Positions 1-5,107 of a stretch of 25,016 nucleotides of DNA are shown here, piece after piece. Under the pieces are notes generated by a model. That model worked only from the letters and a program-made list of their open reading frames with translations. It was not told the DNA's origin and did no database searches. Numbering within the stretch: the stretch's first letter is position 1; each line of letters starts with the position of its first letter. A program made the translations under genes and the position numbers. The DNA is from a virus: positions 1 through 25,016 of the IMG/VR virus record IMGVR_UViG_3300021438_000067; one strand, given 5' to 3'.

Positions 1-64
1 TAGCACCACTAGCAACGCTAGCCATGTTGTGAAGGCGATTCCAGCCGTCCCCTATCCTTAGCAT
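1..64 (-). CDS. 5' end of a divergent gene, cut by the window edge
   Basis: Reading leftward from an ATG at 62-64, 21 codons stay open to the window edge; the peptide begins MLRIGDGWNRLHNMASVASG. A GGAGGAG ribosome site lies just upstream, a few bases from the start, which is slightly close but usable. The gene points away from the plus-strand operon that begins at 124, so the roughly 60 bases between them would be a divergent promoter region. Too little protein is visible to assign a function. It could be a chance open frame, but the purine-rich ribosome site argues for a real gene. Confidence 0.5.
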   Translation of the reverse strand, partial: MLRIGDGWNRLHNMASVASGA

Positions 65-107
65 CACTCCTCCAGAAATTCAATTTTCGATGCTTGTCTA
101 TCATTCG

Positions 108-116
108 TGCTATTAT
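108..116 (+). promoter_or_regulatory. Extended -10 promoter for the left plus-strand operon
   Basis: TATTAT at 111-116 is preceded by TGC at 108-110, giving an extended -10 (TGn-TAnnnT). No good -35 is visible at 16-18 bases. The expected transcription start, about 7 bases downstream, falls on the A of the ATG at 124, so the transcript would have no leader. A near-identical element, TGCTACTAT, occurs on the minus strand before the capsid gene. Confidence 0.45.
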
Positions 117-123
117 CGATTGC

Positions 124-210
124 ATGGAGACATTACCTTTGACTTTGGTAGCACTGGCAACTCTTTTGGTGCTTGTAAAAATTGTGTTTGAGATTTGGGG
201 TGATTTTTAA
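124..210 (+). CDS. 28-residue single-TM peptide, probably leaderless
   Basis: A 28-codon frame from ATG 124 to TAA 208-210. After a short METLP start it is almost wholly hydrophobic (Leu/Val/Ala to about residue 22) and ends with KIVFEIWGDF, so it is one predicted membrane span. There is no Shine-Dalgarno; a -10-like TATTAT ends 7 bases before the ATG, which fits a leaderless mRNA. The TAA shares its last base with the ATG of the HTH gene (TAATG), so translation of that regulator may depend on reading this peptide first. It could be a leader peptide or a small membrane effector; the sequence does not say which. Confidence 0.5.
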   Translation: METLPLTLVALATLLVLVKIVFEIWGDF

Positions 211-710
211 TGGCTAGAATTTCGGACCATCCTGTTCGTCTTGCTCGTATTACGGCGGGGCTTTCTCAGAATCAGTTGGCGCAGCGTGCTGGTGTGCATC
301 GTAGCGCTCTTACAGCTATCGAGGATGGGCGCACGCGTAGACCTTCTAAGGGTTTGCTTGGGACGATTGCGTCCATCCTCGATGTTCCTGAGGCGTATTT
401 GGAGAGTGAGATTGAGAAGTGGTTGAGCAATCCGCAGTTGACGAATTTGAGTCCAGCAGCGAGGAATTTGTTGGAGGTGCCGCCGTATGTGCTGAGTCAG
501 TATTACCCATCTTTCGCGTTGTGGCGGAAGGAGTTGGCGAAGACGCCTACGGCGTTTGCGTCTATGTTGCGGATAAATCCTGCGACTGTCCGCGATTACG
601 AGTCGGGTAAGACTCAGGTTATGCCTGATGTGATGTCGGGTAAGTTGTTGACTGTGGTTGGTGTGTCGCCGGAGTATTTGGTTGAGCTGGAAGGGTTGCC
701 ACGTGGATGA
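210..710 (+). CDS. Tandem XRE-type helix-turn-helix DNA-binding protein
   Basis: A 166-residue protein. Residues about 8-62 form a typical XRE/Cro-CI helix-turn-helix: VRLARITAGLSQNQLAQRAG, then the recognition helix VHRSALTAIEDGRTRRPS. A second, diverged HTH-like unit lies at about 95-155, with WRKELAKTPTAFASMLRINP followed by ATVRDYESGKTQVMP, so the protein probably has two DNA-binding domains in one chain. It is a likely transcription regulator, or possibly a packaging-site-binding protein given that a terminase-small-like gene follows directly. The start is the ATG in the TAATG junction with the 28-aa peptide; its end overlaps the next gene by 8 bases. Which promoter it controls is not visible. 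Confidence 0.75.
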   Translation: MARISDHPVRLARITAGLSQNQLAQRAGVHRSALTAIEDGRTRRPSKGLLGTIASILDVPEAYLESEIEKWLSNPQLTNLSPAARNLLEVPPYVLSQYYPSFALWRKELAKTPTAFASMLRINPATVRDYESGKTQVMPDVMSGKLLTVVGVSPEYLVELEGLPRG

Positions 711-1416
711 GTCTAAATTTGAGTCTAAGCTTGCCAGTCCAAGAAAAACCAAGGAGCAGGTTCTTTTTGAGCGTGTATTGGCATCTGCTATCAGTGCGGA
801 CCGGCAGGGGTTATTCTTGGAGACTCAGGTTATCTTGGACCAAGATGCCGAGCTTACAAAGGAAGATGTGGAGCTTGTCTGGTCCTCGTCAAAGTTCCAG
901 CGTTCTTTGTCTGATAGGGGTATCAAGACTACCAACAATCCTAATCTCACGCTTCGGCAGGAGCAGTTCCTTCAAGCTTATTTGAATCCTTTGAATCTTC
1001 TTAGCCCGCAGGTGTTGGCTAAGCGGATGAAGATTAGCCTGACTGAGATTGATGGTTGGATGCGTCAGAAGGAGTTTGCTTCTGCGATGACTGTGAAGTC
1101 TAAGGAGAACTTGGAGAAGTTTCTTCCTATGGCTGACCAAGCGTTGGGTCAGTTGGTTCAGCAGGGTGATATGAAGGCTATTACTTATGTGAATCAGATG
1201 ACTGGGCGGTTTGACCCGAATGCTAAGGCGAATTTGGATGTGCCTGCGCTTCTTATGCAGGTGCAGGATATTATTTTGCGTCATGTGTTGGACCCTGCGA
1301 TGAAGCGTAACATTGCGAGGGAATTGATTGCTTTGGCGTCGGGTCAAAGCCATTTTGGTGCGGTTTCTGAGCCTGTTAGTGATAGTATTGCTATTGAGAC
1401 GGTAAGAGTAGATTAA
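703..1416 (+). CDS. Candidate terminase small subunit (HTH, phBC6A51-like)
   Basis: A 237-residue protein starting at GTG 703, chosen because GGAAGGG at 689-695 is well placed; the frame opens further upstream, but that part reads as a shadow of the HTH gene. Residues about 80-130 hold LTLRQEQFLQAYLNP, then SPQVLAKRMKISLTEIDGWM and RQKEF, the pattern of terminase small-subunit HTH domains, in which the HTH binds the packaging site and the rest oligomerises. The C-terminal half is mostly helical. If right, the small subunit is on the opposite strand from, and far away in this window from, the large subunit at 21349-22884. A general phage DNA-binding protein is the alternative. Confidence 0.6.
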   Translation: MDESKFESKLASPRKTKEQVLFERVLASAISADRQGLFLETQVILDQDAELTKEDVELVWSSSKFQRSLSDRGIKTTNNPNLTLRQEQFLQAYLNPLNLLSPQVLAKRMKISLTEIDGWMRQKEFASAMTVKSKENLEKFLPMADQALGQLVQQGDMKAITYVNQMTGRFDPNAKANLDVPALLMQVQDIILRHVLDPAMKRNIARELIALASGQSHFGAVSEPVSDSIAIETVRVD

Positions 1417-1430
1417 CTTTAAGGACTACT

Positions 1431-1823
1431 ATGTCATATACGACGACTACACGTCTTCAGTTGCAGAAGGCTGTCATTGGCTCTAATCAGCCGTTTGAGA
1501 CATCTGTTATTAATAACAACTGGGATAAGTTGGACTCTGAGTCTGTTGCTCAGGATGGTCGCTTGGATATCCTTGAGGCGTCGACTGTTACTCAGGATAA
1601 TCGTTTTGTAACTGTTGAGGGTCGTGTTACGAGTTTGGAGACTCGTACGACTGCTGTTGAGGGTGTGAATACTTCTCAGGCTTCTGCGATTACTGCTTTG
1701 CAGACTAAGACTAATTCGGGTACTGTTTATGATTCGGCTCGTGTTGGTGGTCGTACAGTGTTTGCTCAGTCAACTACGCCGACGGCTTTGGCTGTTGGTG
1801 ACATTTGGATTCAGATAGCTTAA
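1431..1823 (+). CDS. Small coiled-coil tail or fibre protein
   Basis: A 130-residue protein with an AAGGA ribosome site at about 1421. The N-terminus (TTTRLQLQKAVIGSNQPFET) and following INNNWDKLD resemble the virion-anchoring end of actinophage tail fibres. Residues about 38-95 are a run of short heptad-like blocks (DGRLDILEASTVTQDNRF, then TSLETRTTAVEG), typical of a trimeric coiled coil. The C-terminus (TTPTALAVGDIWIQIA) is a common ending in phage fibre and baseplate proteins. It lies one base before the Ig-like protein at 1825 and is probably part of the same host-facing structure. The exact virion role is inference. Confidence 0.6.
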   Translation: MSYTTTTRLQLQKAVIGSNQPFETSVINNNWDKLDSESVAQDGRLDILEASTVTQDNRFVTVEGRVTSLETRTTAVEGVNTSQASAITALQTKTNSGTVYDSARVGGRTVFAQSTTPTALAVGDIWIQIA

Positions 1824-1824
1824 C

Positions 1825-2493
1825 ATGGCTTGGTCAGGCGGTTCCGTTTCCTTTACTTGGAATGGAAGTTCATATAACGTAAGCTATTCAGCCCCGTCAT
1901 ATAGCATGTCGGGTGGCTATGTTGTTTATGGTCCTTATGTGACTTCTGCTGGACCGTCTACTGTTGCTGCGAATGGTTCTGTTTCGCAAGGGTATGCGGT
2001 AGATGTTCATATCACTGACCCGCCATCGAATACTACTTATACGACTTCAATTTCGGGTACTGCACCGTCTGCACCGCCACCTCCACCGACTTATCCGCCT
2101 AGCTGGTCTGATAATACGCTTGGTGGTTTTCAGGCTGATGTTGCTTATTCGGATGGTGTTTCTGCCACTAACATGAATTACTCTGGCAGTTATTCTGTCA
2201 GCTCTGGTTCATTGCCTTCTGGCATTTCATTGAATAGTTCTTCCGGTGCGGTCACTGGTACCCCTACTACTGCAGGTCAGTCCTACAGTTTTACCATTAC
2301 TGCTGGTAACTCGTATGGGTCTACGTCTCAGGCGTTTTCTGGTACGGTTGCCGCATCTCCTACCGCTGGCAAGTTGCGTGTATGGACTGGCACTACATGG
2401 GTTGTTGCTCCGGCTAAGGTTTGGGACGGCTCTACTTGGGTTTCTGGGTCTGTGAAGGTCTGGAATGGTACTACGTGGGTGACAAGTGTCTGA
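1825..2493 (+). CDS. Ig-like (He_PIG) structural protein with W-G-T-W C-terminal repeats
   Basis: A 222-residue Ser/Gly/Tyr/Thr-rich protein. Residues 1-80 are a beta-rich domain. A proline linker follows at about 85-95 (APSAPPPPPTYPPSW). Residues about 125-178 match the putative-Ig (He_PIG) pattern: LPSGISLNSSSGAVTGTPTT, then AGQSYSFTITAGNSYGSTS. The last 40 residues hold three near-copies of a short motif: RVWTGTTWV, KVWDGSTWV and KVWNGTTWV, seen in many actinophage tail and adhesion proteins. The composition fits a surface-exposed, carbohydrate- or host-contacting virion protein. The last 8 bases overlap the next gene's GTG start. Confidence 0.65.
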   Translation: MAWSGGSVSFTWNGSSYNVSYSAPSYSMSGGYVVYGPYVTSAGPSTVAANGSVSQGYAVDVHITDPPSNTTYTTSISGTAPSAPPPPPTYPPSWSDNTLGGFQADVAYSDGVSATNMNYSGSYSVSSGSLPSGISLNSSSGAVTGTPTTAGQSYSFTITAGNSYGSTSQAFSGTVAASPTAGKLRVWTGTTWVVAPAKVWDGSTWVSGSVKVWNGTTWVTSV

Positions 2494-2737
2494 GCCTGAG
2501 ATTATGCACGTGAAGGTCACTATCAATGACTTGTATAAGGAACAGCAGGAAACTAATAAGCTGCTGATTCAGTTGGCTGCTGATTTGCGTAACATGTCTG
2601 ATTTGCCTGACCGTATGCGTGCGGTTGAGAAGTATCAGGATGAGAATTCTTGGGTGGCTAAAGTTGTGTGGGCTGCCCTTTCGAGTGGTATTATTGGTTT
2701 TGGGACGGCACTTTATACACTGATAGCTAAGGGCTAA
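2486..2737 (+). CDS. XhlA-like small membrane protein (holin or holin partner)
   Basis: An 83-residue protein if started at GTG 2486, which overlaps the previous stop by 8 bases; an in-frame ATG at 2504 would give 77 residues beginning MHVKVTINDLYKEQQ, and neither has a strong ribosome site. Residues about 8-55 are a polar amphipathic helix (ETNKLLIQLAADLRNM, DRMRAVEKY). Residues about 57-80 are a single hydrophobic segment (VAKVVWAALSSGIIGFGTAL) with a short basic tail. This coiled coil plus C-terminal TM layout is that of XhlA/haemolysin-type phage membrane proteins. It directly precedes the M23 peptidase gene, so a lysis role is likely. Confidence 0.6.
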   Translation: MSEPEIMHVKVTINDLYKEQQETNKLLIQLAADLRNMSDLPDRMRAVEKYQDENSWVAKVVWAALSSGIIGFGTALYTLIAKG

Positions 2738-2739
2738 TT

Positions 2740-3285
2740 ATGACTAAGTATGTTTACCCGTTTCCTAAGAAGGATATTCCTAAGGGTGGCGAGTTCGGTA
2801 ACACCGTTCTCTTTGATGGCACTAAGCGTGCTAATGCTCACCGTGGCGTTGATGGTCCTCCAGAGTTTGCGATTGCTGTTACTGATGCAACTGTTGTTAT
2901 GAACAAGTGGTCAACTGTTTTGGGTAACGTTTTGGTTATTCAGGATGAGAAGGGTACTTTTTGGGGTTATTCGCACTTGCGTAATGCTCCTGCGTTGGCT
3001 CTTGGTCGGAAGGTTGTTGCTGGTGAAAAACTTGGTGTTGTTGGTAACACGGGCACTGCGTCGCATGGTCGGCACTTGCACTTCACCTGTTCTAACGTTC
3101 TTGAGGGCATTTTTGCTGGTAAGGTCTTTGACCCGTTCGAGATTTTGGATAAGCGTATGGCTGTTGAGGCAGCTAAGTCTAAGAAGGTGGCAGCAGTTGC
3201 TGAGCCTGCCGTTGTCGACGCAGCACCTGTTGTTGAGGGTTCTGCTGAAGAGAAGGCGCTAGCTGCACGGAAGGCTAATCGCTAA
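2740..3285 (+). CDS. M23 (LytM) peptidoglycan endopeptidase, probable endolysin
   Basis: A 181-residue zinc metallopeptidase that should cut cell-wall peptide cross-links. The M23 motifs are all present: H34-x-x-x-D38 (AHRGVD), H79 in GYSHL, and H112-x-H114 in ASHGRHLHF, preceded by the usual G-x-T-G loop (VVGNTGTASHG). The catalytic domain covers about residues 15-135. The last 45 residues are an Ala/Lys/Val-rich tail with no clear domain. No signal peptide is seen, so export would need a holin; membrane-protein genes lie on both sides. It could be a virion-associated wall-degrading enzyme instead, but the location favours an endolysin. Confidence 0.8.
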   Translation: MTKYVYPFPKKDIPKGGEFGNTVLFDGTKRANAHRGVDGPPEFAIAVTDATVVMNKWSTVLGNVLVIQDEKGTFWGYSHLRNAPALALGRKVVAGEKLGVVGNTGTASHGRHLHFTCSNVLEGIFAGKVFDPFEILDKRMAVEAAKSKKVAAVAEPAVVDAAPVVEGSAEEKALAARKANR

Positions 3286-3560
3286 TGTGGAAGCCTTCTA
3301 AGAAACTTGTAAAGCGCACTACTCGTATTTTGGCATTTACTGCTGCTGCGGGTCTGAGCTTTATGGGAGCCGGAAACGTGATGGGGTTCTCTGCGTTGCA
3401 GTCTGCGCTTTTTGGTGCTGCTGGTTCGCTTATGGGTCTCACTGTTGGGCTACTATTTAATTATGCACTTGACGGTTTTCTTGATGATGCCGAATTTGAT
3501 GCAAACATGAAGCAGGCTGTCGAAACTGTTCAGTCTAAGACTAAGAAATCTAAGGAATAA
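3285..3560 (+). CDS. Two-TM membrane protein, holin candidate
   Basis: A 91-residue protein starting in a TAATG junction with the peptidase gene. The N-terminus is basic (MWKPSKKLVKRTTR). Two hydrophobic segments follow, about residues 15-35 (ILAFTAAAGLSFMGAGNVMG) and 38-64 (LQSALFGAAGSLMGLTVGLL), then a charged C-terminus rich in Asp, Glu and Lys. Small size, two spans, a basic N-terminus, a charged tail and the position straight after an endolysin fit a holin. There is no sequence signature that proves it; it could be another small membrane protein. Confidence 0.55.
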   Translation: MWKPSKKLVKRTTRILAFTAAAGLSFMGAGNVMGFSALQSALFGAAGSLMGLTVGLLFNYALDGFLDDAEFDANMKQAVETVQSKTKKSKE

Positions 3561-3562
3561 TA

Positions 3563-4087
3563 ATGGCATCATATACAGCGCAGCACGGGGATTCGCTTTG
3601 GTCGATTGCTGCTGCAAATAAGCCAACTAGTATGAGCACTGGTGAGTACTGGACTAAGTTGAAGGCTGCTAATCAGGGTGTGAAGCTTTTCCGTGGTACT
3701 AAGGTGAACCTTCCTTCTGTTGCAGATGCAGCTAATGCTCCGGGTTCTAACCGAAGTGTTGTTGTTGCAAAGTCTGATTCTCGTAATGCTCCGGGTTCTA
3801 ACATGAGCCCAGCGCCGAAGCCTGACTCTCGTAATGCTCCGGGTTCGAACAAGAGCCCTGTTGTTGCTAAGGCTGACTCTCGTAATGCTCCGGGTTCGAA
3901 CACTTTTACTCGTCCTGTTGTGAAGTCTGACTCTCGTAACGCTCCGGGTTCAAATGCGGATAACACTCCTAACCCTGCTCGTTCTCCTCAGCGTGCTGCT
4001 GCAGAGATGATGAAGCGTTCTCCTCAGCGTGCTAATGCTGCTCTTGCTGCTGCTTTGGCTGCTAAGGCTCTTGGGAAGAAGAAGTAA
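3563..4087 (+). CDS. LysM-like protein with five NAPGSN repeats
   Basis: A 174-residue protein. Residues 1-52 resemble a LysM peptidoglycan-binding domain: YTAQHGDSLWSIAAANKP at the start, WTKLKAANQGV in the middle, and GTKVNLP at the end. Residues 57-131 are a low-complexity repeat region with five exact NAPGSN cores, four of them preceded by DSR, spaced 16-18 residues apart. The C-terminus has two RSPQRA motifs and a basic Ala-rich helix ending GKKK. It follows the lysis genes and its stop overlaps the next start (TAATG). It may be a wall-binding virion or lysis-accessory protein; the repeat is not one I recognise. Confidence 0.6.
   Translation: MASYTAQHGDSLWSIAAANKPTSMSTGEYWTKLKAANQGVKLFRGTKVNLPSVADAANAPGSNRSVVVAKSDSRNAPGSNMSPAPKPDSRNAPGSNKSPVVAKADSRNAPGSNTFTRPVVKSDSRNAPGSNADNTPNPARSPQRAAAEMMKRSPQRANAALAAALAAKALGKKK
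3734..3955 (+). repeat. Five imperfect tandem coding repeats (NAPGSN core)
   Basis: An 18-base core encoding NAPGSN occurs at 3734-3751, 3785-3802, 3833-3850, 3884-3901 and 3938-3955, with start-to-start spacings of 51, 48, 51 and 54 bases. The cores are nearly identical in DNA as well as protein; the linkers vary but keep a K-x-DSR or P-DSR end. In-frame spacing and near-identical DNA suggest recent duplication by slippage or recombination. Confidence 0.9.
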
Positions 4088-4374
4088 TGGCTGACAATTC
4101 AGGCTGGATGGGCGACCCTAACGACATTCAGGGTAAGCTCCTTTTTGAGCAGTCGAAGAAGGCTTTGAATCCTGATAAGGCTGCTAAGGATGCTGCTGCT
4201 AAGGCTGCTGCTAACGCTAAGGCTAAGTTGGCTGCTAAGTTGGCTGCTGAGAAGGCTGCTAAGACTTTGAAGAAGTCTGTTCCTGCTAAGCCAAACCCTA
4301 ACAAGTACAAGTCTCCGGGGTTCAATGGTTTTGATGGCACTCAGGGCTTTAGCAAAAAGGGTCCTTGGGGCTAA
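4087..4374 (+). CDS. Lys/Ala-rich protein of unknown function
   Basis: A 95-residue protein with TAATG junctions at both ends. Residues about 28-66 are almost entirely Ala and Lys (repeated AAK-type units such as KDAAAKAAANAKAKLAAKLA), predicted as a long basic helix and reminiscent of histone-H1-like tails. The C-terminus (NKYKSPGFNGFDGTQGF) is Gly/aromatic-rich and not helical. Nucleic-acid binding or a virion packing role is possible from composition alone. No family is recognised. Confidence 0.55.
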   Translation: MADNSGWMGDPNDIQGKLLFEQSKKALNPDKAAKDAAAKAAANAKAKLAAKLAAEKAAKTLKKSVPAKPNPNKYKSPGFNGFDGTQGFSKKGPWG

Positions 4375-4511
4375 TGCCGTACAAGTTCACTGAAAAACTT
4401 GCCTATCACATGAAGGATGGTAAGCGCGATTATCTGCCTAAGAAGCAGGCGATTGCAATTCAGTTGAGTAAACTACGTGCTGAGGGTAGAATCCCTGCGA
4501 GAGGTAAATAA
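4374..4511 (+). CDS. 45-residue basic protein, unknown
   Basis: A short gene from ATG 4374 (TAATG junction) to TAA 4509-4511; the next gene's ATG follows at once. The protein starts MPYKFTEKLAYHMKDGKRDY and continues LPKKQAIAIQLSKLRAEG with a basic end. The KKQAIAIQLS pattern resembles very small phage and bacterial proteins that carry K-x-x-Q-A-I-A-I-A-L-S segments (DUF6496-like); I am not sure of that family. Its place inside a tightly coupled gene series and its clean codon pattern support a real gene. Confidence 0.55.
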   Translation: MPYKFTEKLAYHMKDGKRDYLPKKQAIAIQLSKLRAEGRIPARGK

Positions 4512-4895
4512 ATGGAAGAGTACGAACAGCTTAATGACCGTCAGAAGGAGCAGGCAGATGATATTGCTGAGCTTGCTACTGAGTTCGGTATGTTTAGTCA
4601 GGGTTCAGGTGCTGATGGTGCCCACTATTTTGCAAAGAATCCTTTTGCATCTGAGGGTATCAAGTGTGGCAACTGTGTCTTTTTCAATGAGGTAACTAAC
4701 CAGTGTCAGGTTGTTGAGGGGTCTATTGACTCTGAGGCTGTCTGTAAGTTGTGGGTTATCCCTGAGGCTTCTATCAAGTCGAAGGATACTCGTAAGGCTG
4801 AGTTGAAGGCACTTCTTGCTGATACTTCATCTAACGGTAAAGCTGCCCGTCAGGCAAAGATTGATGCTTTGATGTCGGAGATGTCTGGCGACTAG
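4512..4895 (+). CDS. Four-cysteine metal-binding-type protein
   Basis: A 127-residue protein. A Cys cluster lies in the middle: C52-G-N-C55-V-F-F, C65 in NQCQVVEG, and C78 in AVCKLWVIP. This CxxC-x9-C-x12-C arrangement with VVEG and LWVIP recurs in short proteins of actinobacterial and aquatic phages, often described as high-potential iron-sulphur-like; metal binding is inference. The N-terminus is an acidic helix and the C-terminal 45 residues are helical and charged. It is the last gene of the plus-strand operon, and the bidirectional terminator starts 15 bases after its TAG. Confidence 0.6.
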   Translation: MEEYEQLNDRQKEQADDIAELATEFGMFSQGSGADGAHYFAKNPFASEGIKCGNCVFFNEVTNQCQVVEGSIDSEAVCKLWVIPEASIKSKDTRKAELKALLADTSSNGKAARQAKIDALMSEMSGD

Positions 4896-4910
4896 GTTCG
4901 CTGGTAAAAG

Positions 4911-4939
4911 GAAAAGCCCGCTTATTCGGCGGGCTTTTC
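4911..4939. terminator. Bidirectional intrinsic terminator between convergent operons
   Basis: A perfect 11-base inverted repeat, GAAAAGCCCGC (4911-4921) and GCGGGCTTTTC (4929-4939), with a 7-base loop. The T-run ends the plus-strand transcript and the A-run (plus AAAAGG upstream) gives a T-rich end on the minus transcript. Convergent genes meet here. The TAA stop of the minus-strand 61-aa gene (4922-4924) lies in the loop. Confidence 0.9.
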
Positions 4940-5107
4940 TGCTTCCATGTCCTTTAACAGTAGGTACACTGTTGGGCATGGGTAGGCTATTTCTGAGCCT
5001 TTGAGGGCGCTGCAGTGTGTGCAGCATTCTTCATGTTCTGCGTGGAGTGCGTAGATTGCGTTTAGGTTTGTGAACATGATGCGTGATGATTCTAGTACTG
5101 CGTCCAT
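4922..5107 (-). CDS. 61-residue Cys-cluster protein
   Basis: The last gene of the long minus-strand operon; its ATG shares a base with the stop of the giant gene (TAATG). The N-terminal half is a short helix; residues 19-50 hold YALHAEHEECCTHCSALKG and then AYPCPTVYLL, with C28, C29, C32 and C44 plus two His. Small proteins with an H-x(n)-C-x-x-C ... YPCPT pattern are common in actinophages; I infer a structural zinc site. The stop codon sits in the loop of the operon terminator, so the gene reads to the very end of the transcript. The role is unknown. Confidence 0.6.
   Translation of the reverse strand: MDAVLESSRIMFTNLNAIYALHAEHEECCTHCSALKGSEIAYPCPTVYLLLKDMEAEKPAE

Noticed and set aside
658-702. 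N-terminal extension of the terminase-small-like gene
   Set aside because: No site precedes 658 and the extension overlaps the HTH gene; GTG 703 has GGAAGGG at a good distance.
207-752. 181-codon minus-strand open frame opposite the HTH gene
   Set aside because: Arg/Gln/Thr-rich, no ribosome site, and antisense to a clear HTH gene with the right codon pattern.
3673-3966. Minus-strand open frame with repeated FEPGALRES
   Set aside because: It is the antisense reading of the NAPGSN repeats; the regular repeats alone keep it open.
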